Assembly (NCBI GenBank): GCA_002840275.1
Contig: PHAB01000006.1
Location: 62,001-126,000 of the forward strand
Reading direction: 5' to 3'
From: Firmicutes bacterium HGW-Firmicutes-14
GTDB taxonomy: Bacteria > Bacillota > Thermincolia > Thermincolales > UBA2595
DNA: 64,000 bases
Positions 43,560-52,908 of the stretch are shown here, one piece after another; positions within the stretch are counted from its first letter, which is position 1; every line of letters starts with the position of its first letter. Both the position numbers and the translations under genes were made by a program. The notes beneath the pieces are model-generated. The model was not told where the DNA came from. It saw only the letters and a list, made by a program, of their open reading frames with translations, and searched no databases.

Positions 43560-43633
43560 AAGGCTTATTGATCTGGTTATTGCCGAAAGGACCGGGCCGG
43601 TCCTTTATCACAAAAATTTTGTCTCAAAAGCCT
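43560..43633. repeat. Deletion derivative of the long-hairpin repeat, copy D
   Basis: AAGGCTTATTGA and AAAGGACCGGGCCGGT match the arm of the full element at 51574 with almost the same spacing. The right half then continues directly as CCGGTCCTTT, so the inner ~100 bp are missing and the arms meet. It may serve as the csoR terminator. Confidence 0.55.
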
Positions 43634-43652
43634 GTCAAGGGCCCTTTTCTAG

Positions 43653-43681
43653 TTGACAAACCGGTATTGATAGGATATTAT
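43653..43681 (+). promoter_or_regulatory. copA promoter
   Basis: TTGACA (43653-43658), 17 bp, TATTAT (43676-43681). The copper operator begins 12 bp downstream of the -10. Confidence 0.75.
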
Positions 43682-43692
43682 AAAGGCAAAGA

Positions 43693-43709
43693 CCACCCCC
43701 CGGGGGTGG
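43693..43709. promoter_or_regulatory. CsoR operator of copA
   Basis: CCACCCCC-C-GGGGGTGG is a perfect 8-1-8 palindrome of the C-run/G-run type bound by CsoR regulators. It covers the expected transcription start. Confidence 0.75.
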
Positions 43710-43735
43710 GGAGCAGGCGAGAGGGGGCAGAAGTA

Positions 43736-46288
43736 ATGGACAGAAAAAATCACGTTATACTGCCTGTTGAGGGCATGACATGTGCTTCTTGTGTGGCCCA
43801 TGTGGAGAAAGCCTTATTGGGACTGCCGGGTATATCAAAAGCCAGGGTCAATCTGGCGACCGGCAAGGTGGCAGTGGAATATGATGCTGTTAAGGTGGGA
43901 ATACCTGAAATGGTCCAGGCTGTTGCAGACATTGGTTTTACGGTAAGTACCGAAGAATATTCCTTTAAAATAACGGGGATGAGCTGTGCTGCCTGTGTGA
44001 ACAAGGTTGAAAAGGCTCTCAGGACGGTCCCGGGAATTGCCGGGGTTGTTGTCAGCCTGGCCGGTGAAGGGGCAAAAGTCCAGATTTACCCCGGTGTGGC
44101 TGATAAGAGCCGAATACGTATGGCTGTTGAAGGGCTGGGATTCGGATTTGAGGAAAGGGCAGATGCCCGGTCGGAACTGGACCGGGAGCAGGAAGCCAGG
44201 GAAGCCGAAATCCGGAAACAACGCCGCAATATGTGGATTACATGGCCCCTGAGTATAGTTGCCATGATAGGGACAATGCGTGAAATGTGGATTCTGGACA
44301 CATTTATACCCGAATGGCTGGGAAGTAACTACATTCTCCTGCTTCTAACCACCCCGGTAATAGTGTTTGGGGGCTGGCAGTTTTTTGTCAAAAGCTGGCG
44401 GGGACTTAAACGCGGAGTAACTGACATGAACCTGCTGTATGCCACGGGGATAGGGGCTTCCTACCTGATTGCAGTAATCAACACTGTTTGGCCTGATGCG
44501 GGTTTTGGCGGACCGCAGGCAACCTTCTATGAATCGGCGGCTATGCTGACGGCTTTTATCGTTCTCGGACGCTACCTGGAGGCCCTGACCAGGGGACGGA
44601 CATCTGAAGCTATCCGTAAACTGATCAGCCTGCAGGCCAAGACTGCCCGGGTAATCAGGGACGGCAGGGAAGCCGAGGTGCCGGTTGACGAGGTCCAGGC
44701 CGGTGATATCATTTCTGTCAGGCCGGGTGAAAGTATCCCCGTAGACGGGCAGGTATCTGCCGGGTATTCTGCTGTGGACGAATCCATGATTACCGGTGAG
44801 AGTATTCCGGTGGAGAAAAAAGAAGGTGACGAAGTCATTGGCGGGACAATAAATAAGACGGGGTCATTTAAGTTCACGGCAACGAAAGTCGGCAAAGAGA
44901 CCGCTTTGGCTCAGATTATAAAGATGGTTGAAGATGCCCAGGGGTCAAAAGCCCCGATACAGAAAATTGCCGATGTTGTCGCCGGGCACTTTATCCTGGG
45001 AGTCCATCTCCTGGGGCTGGCAGTGTTCCTGTTTTGGTTCTTTTTCGGATATGCCCAGTGGTTCACCCCTGACAGTACATTTTTACTTTCGACTACTACC
45101 ATAGGTAGCATTGGGGTATTTGGGTTTGCCATGTTATTGAGCCTGACTGTGCTGGTAATATCATGTCCCTGTGCAGTGGGACTGGCAACACCTAGCGCCA
45201 TTATGGCCGGTTCAGGCAAGGGTGCGGAAAACGGTATTCTGTTCAAGGGTGCCGAAGCCATAGAATCAACCGCCAAGGTTAATGTGGTGGTATTTGACAA
45301 GACCGGGACCCTGACAAAGGGTGAGCCATCCTTAACCGATATTGTAGCCGCATCCGGGTTTTCCGGGGATGAGATTCTCAGATTGGCGGCATCGGCAGAA
45401 AACAATTCCGAACACCCCCTGGGAGAAGCAATAGTAAGGGGGGCAGAAGAAAGGAACCTGGAAATTATACCGGTTAGTGCTTTTAATGCCGTGCCTGGGC
45501 ATGGCATAGAAGCCGAAATAGAAGGTTACCGGGTACTTCTGGGCAACAGGAGGCTTATGCAGCAGCAGGGAATCGATTTTGCCGCCCACCTGGAGAATGT
45601 CGGGGAACTGGAGAGTGCCGGGAAAACGGTTATGTTTATGGGAATCGATGGGCAGTTTGCCGGGCTTATAGCTGTGGCAGATACCCTGAAGGAAAGTTCT
45701 GTGGAAGCGGTTTACCGCCTTAAGCAGATGGGAATCAGGGTAGGGATGATTACCGGTGATAACATCCGTACCGCAGAAGCTATTGCCAGGCTGGCGGGGA
45801 TTGACCAAGTGCTGGCAGAGGTGCTGCCGGAAGACAAGGCCAATGAAGTTGTTAAGCTGCAGAAGGAGAATAACAGGGTTGCCATGGTGGGGGACGGGAT
45901 AAATGACGCTCCGGCCCTTGCCCAGGCAGATGTCGGCATAGCCGTCGGGAGTGGAACCGATGTGGCTAAGGAGACCGGTGATGTGATTTTGATCAAAGGT
46001 GACCTCCGGGATGTGGTTGCAGCCCTTGAAGTAGGCAGGGCTACCATGAGGAAGGTCAAACAAAACCTATTCTGGGCATTCGGGTACAATTCCCTGGGAA
46101 TTCCTATCGCCGCCGGATTGATTTATCCCTGGACTGGGTGGATTGTCAGTCCTCAGCTGGCAGCACTCTTTATGGCGTTAAGTTCCTTTTCCGTAACCAT
46201 GAACACACTTCTCCTGAAGGGGTTTAAACCAACGATTAAAAAGCAGGAATCCGGTTCCCAGACCCCGATTGAACCCAAAACGGCATAA
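43736..46288 (+). CDS. copA: Copper-exporting P1B-type ATPase, two HMA domains
   Basis: About 850 residues from ATG 43736 (GAGGGGG upstream). Two N-terminal metal-binding domains with GMTCASC and GMSCAAC. Membrane metal site CPC in VISCPCAVG; phosphorylation site [19 protein letters not shown] hinge; six to eight membrane segments. It pumps Cu(I) out of the cytoplasm. Controlled by the CsoR site just upstream. Confidence 0.95.
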   Translation: MDRKNHVILPVEGMTCASCVAHVEKALLGLPGISKARVNLATGKVAVEYDAVKVGIPEMVQAVADIGFTVSTEEYSFKITGMSCAACVNKVEKALRTVPGIAGVVVSLAGEGAKVQIYPGVADKSRIRMAVEGLGFGFEERADARSELDREQEAREAEIRKQRRNMWITWPLSIVAMIGTMREMWILDTFIPEWLGSNYILLLLTTPVIVFGGWQFFVKSWRGLKRGVTDMNLLYATGIGASYLIAVINTVWPDAGFGGPQATFYESAAMLTAFIVLGRYLEALTRGRTSEAIRKLISLQAKTARVIRDGREAEVPVDEVQAGDIISVRPGESIPVDGQVSAGYSAVDESMITGESIPVEKKEGDEVIGGTINKTGSFKFTATKVGKETALAQIIKMVEDAQGSKAPIQKIADVVAGHFILGVHLLGLAVFLFWFFFGYAQWFTPDSTFLLSTTTIGSIGVFGFAMLLSLTVLVISCPCAVGLATPSAIMAGSGKGAENGILFKGAEAIESTAKVNVVVFDKTGTLTKGEPSLTDIVAASGFSGDEILRLAASAENNSEHPLGEAIVRGAEERNLEIIPVSAFNAVPGHGIEAEIEGYRVLLGNRRLMQQQGIDFAAHLENVGELESAGKTVMFMGIDGQFAGLIAVADTLKESSVEAVYRLKQMGIRVGMITGDNIRTAEAIARLAGIDQVLAEVLPEDKANEVVKLQKENNRVAMVGDGINDAPALAQADVGIAVGSGTDVAKETGDVILIKGDLRDVVAALEVGRATMRKVKQNLFWAFGYNSLGIPIAAGLIYPWTGWIVSPQLAALFMALSSFSVTMNTLLLKGFKPTIKKQESGSQTPIEPKTA

Positions 46289-46302
46289 AGGAGGCATGTT
46301 TT

Positions 46303-46524
46303 ATGAATAAAGAGAAAACAGCCGCTATCAGTGCAGTAATTTATACCGGGATTTCCCTGGGTATTGCTGTGGCTTTTTACCTGGCAGCCGGCTTGGGCAG
46401 ATATGATGCAATAGCCCGTTTTGGAGGGGCTGCCTGGGTTTTTATCCTCAGCATGATCATAACTATGCCGGTTGTGATTCCCCGGGTGAAAAGCAGGCAA
46501 CAGCAGGGTGAAAACAATAACTAA
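46303..46524 (+). CDS. Small membrane protein, 73 aa
   Basis: ATG with AAAGGAGG, 15 bp after copA. Two hydrophobic segments (AAISAVIYTGISLGIAVAFYLAAGL; WVFILSMIITMPVVIP) and a charged tail. No Cys/Met/His metal motif is visible. The position between copA and copZ suggests a role with copper export, but there is no direct evidence. Confidence 0.7.
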   Translation: MNKEKTAAISAVIYTGISLGIAVAFYLAAGLGRYDAIARFGGAAWVFILSMIITMPVVIPRVKSRQQQGENNN

Positions 46525-46570
46525 TTGCGAAAATATGCAAGGGATGCAAGGACCCAAAGGGGGTGAAATT

Positions 46571-46780
46571 ATGTCGATGACTGCTGCTCTTAATGTTAAT
46601 GGCATGACCTGCGGTCACTGTAAGGCCACCGTTGAAAAGGCCGTTTCGGCTGTTGATGGTGTATCTGAGGTTGCGGTGGACCTGGCCGCAAAGACAGTAA
46701 CCGTTTCATATGACCCGGATAAAACCGGGGAAGCCAATCTTAAAAGGGCTATTGAGGACCAGGGTTACAGTGTTCTTTAA
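46571..46780 (+). CDS. copZ: Copper chaperone CopZ
   Basis: 69 residues, ATG 46571 with AAAGGGGGTGA. A single HMA domain: [24 protein letters not shown], with the MxCxxC Cu(I) site. It hands Cu(I) to CopA and to CsoR. Its stop overlaps the stop of the convergent copA-like gene. Confidence 0.94.
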   Translation: MSMTAALNVNGMTCGHCKATVEKAVSAVDGVSEVAVDLAAKTVTVSYDPDKTGEANLKRAIEDQGYSVL

Positions 46781-48993
46781 GCTAAATCGCCATATGGATT
46801 AAACCGCTTTAATCTGAGGGAATTTGTTACGACTGATACTGAGCTGAAAGCCATAGCTGCACCTGCAAGAACGGGTGACAAAAATCCCATAGCTGCAATC
46901 GGAATACCCGCTGAATTATATGCCAGGGCCCAAAACAGGTTTTGTTTGATATTACGCATGACAGCCCGGCTGAGTTTTATTGCTGCGGGAATCCCACGGA
47001 GGTCTCCGCGCATCAGGGTGATATCCGAGGCCTCCATTGCCACATCTGTGCCGGTCCCGATAGCTATACCCAAATCTGCAGTCGCCAGGGCCGGGGCATC
47101 ATTGATACCGTCTCCGACCATACCTACAACCTTACCCTGGTGGCGGAGTTTCTCTACCTGTTCAGCTTTGTCCCGGGGAAGCACCTCGGCCAGTACCCGG
47201 TCAGAAGGGATTCCTGCCTGGCGGGCGATAGCCTCCGCGGTACGCCGGTTATCTCCGGTAATCATCCAGACCTCAATACCCATCTTTTGCAGGGAGGTAA
47301 TTGCTTCGGTTGAGTGTTCCTTTACCGTATCAGCGACAGCGATTATTCCAGCTGCTTTTTCGCCAACTGCCACCAGCATTGCCGTTTTTCCTTCCTTTTC
47401 CAGTTGGGCGGCTTGTTCAGCTATGCTTGAGATATCCACTTGTTTCTGTTCCATGAGTTTACGGTTCCCGATGTATAGCTTCATATCCTTTACATGGGCC
47501 TCGATTCCGTGCCCCGGAATGGCCGAAAAGTCTGTTATGTCCTCAAGTTCCAGGCCCAGTTTTCTGGCATGTTTAACAATTGCCAGCCCAAGAGGGTGTT
47601 CTGACGAATTTTCCACAGATGCTGTGAGTTTCAGGAGGTCATTTTCCGAGAACCTGGAATCTGCGACGACCACGTTAGTTACGTCAGGTTCTCCTTTGGT
47701 AATTGTTCCTGTTTTATCCAAAACAACTGTAGTTATCCGGTGGGCCTTTTCCAGGTGTTCACCACCCTTGATGAGGATACCGTTTTCCGCGCCCCTGCCT
47801 GTGCCTACCATGATGGAAGTGGGGGTTGCGAGACCCAGGGCACACGGGCAGGCGATGACAAGGACCGCAGTAAAATTAACCAATGCGCGTGCAGTGCTTC
47901 CCGGGTCGGCAATGAAGTACCAGCCCAGGAAGGTGATGGCAGCGATAACTACAACAACAGGCACGAAATACCCTGAGATAATGTCAGCCATCCGCTGTAT
48001 AGGGGCCTTCGATCCCTGGGCTTCCTCCACAATCTTTATAATCTGGGCCAGTGCAGTATCAGACCCCACCTTGGTGGCTTTAAAGCGGAAAGTACCATGT
48101 TTATTGACGGTAGCTCCGATAACCTCATCCCCCGATTTTTTATCAACTGGTATGCTTTCACCGGTCAGCATGGATTCATCAACTGTTGAGAAACCTTCTT
48201 CAACAATACCGTCAACAGGGATTTTTTCACCCGGCCGGACGATTACCAGATCTTCAACCCGTACATCTTCCACGGGAATGTCTTGTTCTGTTCCGTCGCG
48301 TATTACCCTGGCCGTCTTGGCCTGGAGGCCCATCAGTTTTCTGATGGCTTCCGAAGTCCGGCCTTTTGCCGCTGATTCCAGCAGTTTACCGAGAATAATC
48401 AGGGTGATTATTATAGCACCGGTTTCATAGTAAACATGCCCGGGAATAAAAAAGGTGGTTGCAACACTGTAAAAATAAGCTGCTGAGGTCCCTAGGGCAA
48501 TAAGGACATCCATATTGGCACTGCCGTGCCGGAGATTCTTGTAAGCCCCCCTGTAGAACTGCCACCCGGCAATAAACTGTACCGGGGTCGCCAGGACAAA
48601 CTGAACGGTCTTGTTGCTAAAAAGGACCGGAACAGGAAGATGGAACATCTCACGGAACATGCCCAGAAGCAGGGGAAATGATAAACCCGCAGAGAGGGTC
48701 AACAGGTAGATCTGCCTTCTGGTTTCCTTCCGGCGCTCCAGCTTTTCCCGGTCCTCATCGAAGCGGACCCGTTCCGGCTGAGCTTTATACCCCAGGTCTG
48801 TTACTGTAGATATTATCTTCTCTTCCGATATAACTGACGGGTCATATTCCAGCGTGGCTTTTTCCATGGCCAGGTTTACACCGGCGTATTTGACCCCTTC
48901 GAGACGGCCCAGGCTCTTTTCTATCCGGGAAGCACATGCGGCACATGTCATGCCACTTATTTTGAGTGTAGTTTTTTGATCAGATCCAGGCAT
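46777..48993 (-). CDS. copA: Second copper-translocating P1B-type ATPase, one HMA domain
   Basis: 738 residues, ATG with TGGAGG. One N-terminal HMA domain ([16 protein letters not shown]). CPC site (VIACPCALG), [13 protein letters not shown] motif (SSEHPLG), [10 protein letters not shown]. Standard CopA layout. No CsoR-like site is seen before it; a hairpin at 49010 lies just upstream of its ribosome site. Could export Cu(I) or, since cytochrome and cupredoxin genes are near, deliver it to extracytoplasmic proteins. Confidence 0.93.
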   Translation of the reverse strand: MPGSDQKTTLKISGMTCAACASRIEKSLGRLEGVKYAGVNLAMEKATLEYDPSVISEEKIISTVTDLGYKAQPERVRFDEDREKLERRKETRRQIYLLTLSAGLSFPLLLGMFREMFHLPVPVLFSNKTVQFVLATPVQFIAGWQFYRGAYKNLRHGSANMDVLIALGTSAAYFYSVATTFFIPGHVYYETGAIIITLIILGKLLESAAKGRTSEAIRKLMGLQAKTARVIRDGTEQDIPVEDVRVEDLVIVRPGEKIPVDGIVEEGFSTVDESMLTGESIPVDKKSGDEVIGATVNKHGTFRFKATKVGSDTALAQIIKIVEEAQGSKAPIQRMADIISGYFVPVVVVIAAITFLGWYFIADPGSTARALVNFTAVLVIACPCALGLATPTSIMVGTGRGAENGILIKGGEHLEKAHRITTVVLDKTGTITKGEPDVTNVVVADSRFSENDLLKLTASVENSSEHPLGLAIVKHARKLGLELEDITDFSAIPGHGIEAHVKDMKLYIGNRKLMEQKQVDISSIAEQAAQLEKEGKTAMLVAVGEKAAGIIAVADTVKEHSTEAITSLQKMGIEVWMITGDNRRTAEAIARQAGIPSDRVLAEVLPRDKAEQVEKLRHQGKVVGMVGDGINDAPALATADLGIAIGTGTDVAMEASDITLMRGDLRGIPAAIKLSRAVMRNIKQNLFWALAYNSAGIPIAAMGFLSPVLAGAAMAFSSVSVVTNSLRLKRFNPYGDLA

Positions 48994-49009
48994 GGGTTTT
49001 CCTCCATTT

Positions 49010-49035
49010 AAAGAGCCATTATGGCTCTTTTTTTT
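49010..49035. other. Hairpin in the divergent copA/coat-gene intergenic region
   Basis: AAGAGCCAT/ATGGCTCTT followed by TTTTTTTT. On the plus strand this is terminator-like, yet no plus-strand gene ends before it. On the minus strand it falls directly before the copA ribosome site. It may block antisense transcripts or affect copA translation. Confidence 0.45.
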
Positions 49036-49125
49036 ATGTCCCCAGCAGGTTTCTTTTATGATTTCCTTTCAGGGCCATAATAATTCCTGTTCCCGGTGAA
49101 GATAATATAACCGGAGGTGAAAGAG

Positions 49126-49446
49126 ATGTTGTCAGAAAAAGAAGTAATTGAACTCGCTGACCGGGCAGTCAGCCACATCACTCTGATCGAGAAGTTTTCA
49201 GCCTATGAAAGGCAGTGCCCTGACCCCCAGGTGAGGGAAACCCTCTTCAGGCACCGGCAGGTCCTTCAACAGCATTATCAGATGATAATGGTATTCCTGC
49301 ACGGGGCCCAGGGGATGGGCGGGGGAGTTGCCGCCCAGGATATTAACGCTTTTTCAGCCGGGCAGTCTGCATATTCATCCCAGGGATTCCAGGCGCCCCC
49401 GATTCCCCAGGCTTTACCGTCAGTCTCAGGCATGAAGCAGTTTTAG
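49126..49446 (+). CDS. Spore coat protein, CotF-like
   Basis: ATG at 49126 with CCGGAGGTG just upstream (an in-frame GTG lies inside that site). 106 residues: MLSEKEVIELADRAVSHITLIEKFSAYERQCPDPQVRETL, then a coil-rich RHRQVLQQHYQMIMVFL and a Gly/Gln-rich tail. It resembles the short coat-F-associated proteins of sporeformers. It is followed 15 bp later by another coat-like gene, and the pair is probably expressed in the mother cell during sporulation. Confidence 0.65.
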   Translation: MLSEKEVIELADRAVSHITLIEKFSAYERQCPDPQVRETLFRHRQVLQQHYQMIMVFLHGAQGMGGGVAAQDINAFSAGQSAYSSQGFQAPPIPQALPSVSGMKQF

Positions 49447-49461
49447 GAAGGAGATATAATT

Positions 49462-49788
49462 ATGTTTGAAAATCAACAGATGACACCTGCCGCCATGACC
49501 TTTGACTGTATCAGCAGTACCAGGTTCCTGGCGCTGTGTGACACGTACGGGGCAATGCAGAGCTCCTCGCACCAGCTCAGACAGGCATATGCGCGCATGG
49601 CCCAGGACCATCTTTCCCTGGTCGATGAATGGTACAACCTGGCCCAGAGCAAGGGATGGCACAGTGTGCCTGACGCCGGCGCCGGCAGTGTTACCCAGGC
49701 TATTAACCGGGTCCGGAATGTGATGTCAGTGACTTCGGGTCAGACTGGAGGGACAGGTCAGCCGCTTTATTACAGTGGTCAGTATTAG
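49462..49788 (+). CDS. Spore coat protein, CotF-like
   Basis: 108 residues, ATG with GAAGGAG. A four-helix ferritin-like coat F pattern (SSTRFLALCDTYGAMQSSSHQLRQAYARMAQDHLSLVDEWYNLAQSKGWHSVPDAG). The sequence HLSLVDEWYNLAQSKGWY-like segment and its terminal part are typical of the family. Coupled to the preceding coat gene. Confidence 0.75.
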   Translation: MFENQQMTPAAMTFDCISSTRFLALCDTYGAMQSSSHQLRQAYARMAQDHLSLVDEWYNLAQSKGWHSVPDAGAGSVTQAINRVRNVMSVTSGQTGGTGQPLYYSGQY

Positions 49789-49847
49789 TAATACTTACCA
49801 GAATTAATTAGCACAGTATTAAACGGGAGTGTTTCATTAGATGGAGA

Positions 49848-50017
49848 CCTGTTGACAAATCAACGGGGTGATAAAAGGGGATGGGCATGTTCCAAAAGGG
49901 CGAGTCTGTCATCCGCCCGGCCGATGACCCGCAAAGCGGGAGGCGTTGCCGGCGGAGACGTTGCCGCCCGTTGGAACGTGCCCATCCCCTTTTTAGAATG
50001 ATAATTTTGTCAATAGG
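49848..50017. repeat. Long-hairpin repeat element, copy B
   Basis: About 170 bp with ends CCTGTTGACAAA and TTTTGTCAATAGG. The arms AAAAGGGGATGGGCATGTTCC and GGAACGTGCCCATCCCC pair almost perfectly. The centre shares CCGCAAAGCGGGAGGCGTT with copy C. It follows the coat genes. From 50018 to 50270 there is no gene: AT-rich promoter-like sequence, then GCACCGGTGC and a C-rich leader I cannot assign. Confidence 0.7.
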
Positions 50018-50270
50018 CCTCTTTATGTGGAGAAACTCCCATTCTTTATGATATGGCAGCTAATTTGTTCGCAAAAAGTTCACAAATTAATCACAGTTTC
50101 ACTAAATTTTAATGATAAATTATATATATCCGATGATGTATTGTACCGATTTTCCGCACCGGTGCCGGAGGAATCTAACCTTGCTCCTGGCGAAGTCACG
50201 GACTAAACCTCACCAGATTCCCTCCCGGTCATTTCCGAGAGACTTAATTGAAATAAAAGGAGGAAAAAGC

Positions 50271-50534
50271 ATGAAGAAGGACTGGTTTAAGGGGCATAAT
50301 CTGATAATGCTTCTCTGTATGGTGCCCATGATTTTAGCAGTGGTCTATTTTCTGGGCGGGAGGGGCAGCCAGGGGTCGGGAGGGAGCAATTCCGCCCTGA
50401 TACTTATGCTTTTGCTGTGCCCGCTGATGCATTTATTTATGATGGGTAGGGGACATTCTCACAGTCACCGGGATGAACCGAAGCCTCCCGATGAGAAAAA
50501 CCAAGCTGGGAGCCAACAGACCCGGGGTCAGTGA
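50271..50534 (+). CDS. Small membrane protein with His-rich tail, 87 aa
   Basis: ATG 50271 with AAAGGAGG. Two membrane segments (NLIMLLCMVPMILAVVYFL; ALILMLLLCPLMHLFMM) with Cys and Met inside, then HSHSHRDEP. It resembles the DUF2933-type small proteins that accompany copper/heavy-metal genes. Met/Cys/His content would suit a metal, but no function is established. Confidence 0.65.
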   Translation: MKKDWFKGHNLIMLLCMVPMILAVVYFLGGRGSQGSGGSNSALILMLLLCPLMHLFMMGRGHSHSHRDEPKPPDEKNQAGSQQTRGQ

Positions 50535-50919
50535 ACCTCCCCCGCCTGCACTTTCGCCGCATGGGGACAACAGCGGTGCAGGCAGTGAACCGGATAACAA
50601 TACTAGCCCGGGGGAAGACTATTTTCGCACAGACAACGGTGAAGGCGGTACTCAGGTAAGTGCATTGTTTGGAATTGACAAGCAGACGGAAAAAATTGTT
50701 ATGCAGGTTGACAAAACACCGGTAAAGCCGGTCAAATGGGACGTCATAAATCGCGATTCTCATCACCTTTCCGGCAACCTGGTTTTCCCGGAAAAAGACA
50801 GCAGCGGAAACCCGCTGATCAAAGCGGATTCAAAGGTCAGGTTAATAATCAGGGACCTCAGGAATGTCAATGAAAGGGTACTCACATGGGAAAATCCGCC
50901 GGTCAGGCCGGAAGGTTAG
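50473..50919 (+). CDS. Hypothetical protein, up to 148 aa
   Basis: The frame overlaps the 3' end of the preceding gene; ATG at 50473 or 50491, neither with a clear ribosome site. The first ~50 residues are Pro/Gly/Asn-rich and unlikely to fold. The last ~85 (FGIDKQTEKIVMQVDKTPVKPVKWDVINRDSHHL, RLIIRDLRNVNERVLTWENPP) look like a small beta-domain. Continues into the methyltransferase region on the same strand. Unrecognised. Confidence 0.45.
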   Translation: MNRSLPMRKTKLGANRPGVSEPPPPALSPHGDNSGAGSEPDNNTSPGEDYFRTDNGEGGTQVSALFGIDKQTEKIVMQVDKTPVKPVKWDVINRDSHHLSGNLVFPEKDSSGNPLIKADSKVRLIIRDLRNVNERVLTWENPPVRPEG

Positions 50920-50944
50920 AGAATCCGGACAGGGGGTTTATAAA

Positions 50945-51547
50945 ATGTCTGCAACTGAAATTATCCGGAAACGGTATGACCGGACTGCCCGGTTCTATGA
51001 CTGTATGGATTTTATGATCAGGGAGGAAACAAGAAAAAGGGTTATTGAAATGGCCCATGGCAGGGTGCTTGAAGTTGGGGTGGGAACAGGTAAAAATCTC
51101 AGGTTTTATCCTGCGGGCTGTGAGGTGACAGGCATAGATTTCAGCCCCGGTATGCTCAGGAGGGCAGAACAGCGTGCCCGGGAAATTTCAAATATAACTC
51201 TTATGGAAATGGATGTTCAGGATCTTAAGTTTCCGGATAATTCGTTTGATACCATTGTGGCCACGTGTGTTTTCTGCTCTGTACCGGACCCGGTCAGGGG
51301 ACTGGAGGAGCTTAGAAGGGTCTGTAAACCCGATGGGCAGCTTCTCTTCCTGGAGCATATCAGGAGCACCCGAAGGCTTTTGGGTCTGATGATGGATTTA
51401 TTTAATCCCCTCACAGTCAGGATTATCGGATCCAATATAAACCGGAGGACCCTGGATAATATGAAGGCCGCCGGCCTGCACCTGAAAGCGGTGGATACAA
51501 TAAGTATGGAGATATTGAAACTTGTTGCGGCCCAGCCAAACAAGTGA
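50945..51547 (+). CDS. Class I SAM-dependent methyltransferase
   Basis: 200 residues from ATG 50945 (CAGGGGG upstream). SAM-binding motif I VLEVGVGTGKNL, acidic loop VTGIDFSPGM, motif MDVQDLKFPDNSFDTIVATCVFCSVPDP and LEHIRS. It is UbiE/Methyltransf_11-like; the substrate could be a quinone, lipid or small thiol. No quinone-biosynthesis genes lie nearby, so no name is given. Confidence 0.88.
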   Translation: MSATEIIRKRYDRTARFYDCMDFMIREETRKRVIEMAHGRVLEVGVGTGKNLRFYPAGCEVTGIDFSPGMLRRAEQRAREISNITLMEMDVQDLKFPDNSFDTIVATCVFCSVPDPVRGLEELRRVCKPDGQLLFLEHIRSTRRLLGLMMDLFNPLTVRIIGSNINRRTLDNMKAAGLHLKAVDTISMEILKLVAAQPNK

Positions 51548-51573
51548 GAAAGGTTAAAAAGGAGCCGGCTAAG

Positions 51574-51745
51574 GCCTGTTGACAAATGTTTAGCAGCAGG
51601 ACCGGGCCGGTATGTTCCTAAGCGGGGCTAAAATCGTCCATCGGTCGGCGAACCGCATAGCGGGAGCCGTTCCCGATGGAGATTTCGCCCAGAGCGTGGA
51701 ACATACCGGCCCGGTCCTTTGTCGAAATGTTTTTGTCAATAAGCC
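51574..51745. repeat. Long-hairpin repeat element, copy C
   Basis: About 172 bp. The arms pair over ~63 bp if the flanking GGAGCCGGCTAAGG/CCTTAGCCGGCTCC is counted (51559-51759). Ends GCCTGTTGACAAA and TTTTTGTCAATAAGCC; inner arm GGACCGGGCCGGTATGTTCC; centre CCGCATAGCGGGAGCCGTT. It lies between convergent genes and probably also terminates both. Confidence 0.75.
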
Positions 51746-51757
51746 TTAGCCGGCTCC

Positions 51758-52201
51758 TTAGATGACTTTAATGGTCCCGGAGGACATTTTCATTTGGCAG
51801 GTAAACCTGAAAGTCCCTGTCTTGTCAGGAGTGAAGGTGAAGGTATCAGAACCGGTATCCAGGGCCACATTAACTCCAAAATCAGGTATCATGATGCCCC
51901 TGACACACCCTGCGTCAGCGGTGGAAGTAGTTCTCACCATGACGGGCAGCCCTTTTTTGACCATAAAACTGTTTGGATTGTAGCCGGCTGTACTCAGGTT
52001 CATGATAACCACCTGTATACCGTCCTTTTCTTCCGCAAGAGGTCCGTCTGCCTGTGGGGCGGACGGAGACCCGGCAAGACCTGTAACTATCCAGATAAAC
52101 AGGCCCACCAGGATAATCCCCATCACTATCAGAGGGGCAGAGTTATTCTTTCTGGGGACTTCGTGTTTACGGGGCAGCGCGCCCCGGTTTTTTTTGCCCA
52201 T
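51758..52201 (-). CDS. Membrane-anchored cupredoxin-domain protein
   Basis: 147 residues. An N-terminal membrane helix (APLIVMGIILVGLFIWIVTGL) and a cupredoxin fold (GYNPNSFMVKKGLPVMVRTTSTADAGCVRGIMIPDFGVN, TFTFTPDKTGTFRFTCQMKMSSGTIKVI). The Cu ligands seem to be C-x-M-x-M in the last strand plus an earlier Cys. Last gene of the long minus-strand ccm run; it may carry or hold copper outside the membrane. Confidence 0.85.
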   Translation of the reverse strand: MGKKNRGALPRKHEVPRKNNSAPLIVMGIILVGLFIWIVTGLAGSPSAPQADGPLAEEKDGIQVVIMNLSTAGYNPNSFMVKKGLPVMVRTTSTADAGCVRGIMIPDFGVNVALDTGSDTFTFTPDKTGTFRFTCQMKMSSGTIKVI

Positions 52202-52246
52202 GTGTTAATCCTCCTGTATTAAACCTCCTGCCTGCACAGGCCGGCA

Positions 52247-52882
52247 TCAGCTTTCAAACTGTTCCATTTCATCGGTGAAATACCGTGGTTGCCAGTTGCT
52301 GAGACTTGATTCATCTATAACAATTTTGCCATTTTCCACAGAATATTTGAATTCCTCGGGGGCATAATTCACACAGCCGCCGAATTTGCCCATGAGGTCA
52401 TCCAGGCGCCAGTGAGTACCACAGGCAACACATACCAAATCCTCGTTTTCTATATAAAACTTGGTCCCGTAGCACGGCTCACAAATGCTGGCTGCCAGGA
52501 CAGCCCTGCCGGCCGGGGTGATAAGCGCAGTCAGCGGGAGGTATTCCAGGTTACCGTAATACTTTCTTTTCTCACCAGTATATTCGGTGTACAGAATCTT
52601 CTCCTCCAACAGCTTTTCCAGGGAGATATATGCCTTACCGTCTTTTAACTCCAGCGGTATTTCAGTCATTTCTACCTTTTGCCCTTTATAGTTCTGGGTT
52701 TCACCAATATTAAAGTTTCCTCCCCTGGGATTTTCATATGGCCTGCTCAGGTATGAAAACAGGGCTACCCCGGCAATAACCAGGAGTGTTACAACACCTA
52801 GGATTTTCCTGTTTCGTTTCTTTCTGGCTGTGTCTTGATCTTCCAGGAACCTGGCACGTTTTTCTTCTCTGGTTGTTTCCAT
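52247..52882 (-). CDS. DUF2318-like Fe-S/metal-binding membrane protein
   Basis: 211 residues from ATG 52882 (GAGGAGG upstream). One membrane segment (RKILGVVTLLVIAGVALFSYL). The later CEPCYGTKFYIENEDLVCVACGTHW has the CxxC ... CxxCG arrangement of DUF2318 proteins. These often occur with FTR1-type iron or metal uptake systems; here it lies between the ccm genes and a cupredoxin, which suggests metal or heme handling. Confidence 0.7.
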   Translation of the reverse strand: METTREEKRARFLEDQDTARKKRNRKILGVVTLLVIAGVALFSYLSRPYENPRGGNFNIGETQNYKGQKVEMTEIPLELKDGKAYISLEKLLEEKILYTEYTGEKRKYYGNLEYLPLTALITPAGRAVLAASICEPCYGTKFYIENEDLVCVACGTHWRLDDLMGKFGGCVNYAPEEFKYSVENGKIVIDESSLSNWQPRYFTDEMEQFES

Positions 52883-52908
52883 GAATATACCTCCTCGTTC
52901 CGGAGTCA

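Noticed and set aside
46946-48430. 494-codon open frame on the plus strand within the second copper ATPase gene
   Set aside because: The minus-strand frame has every P-type ATPase motif; the plus-strand product has no domain and is Ser/Thr/Ala/Pro-rich.
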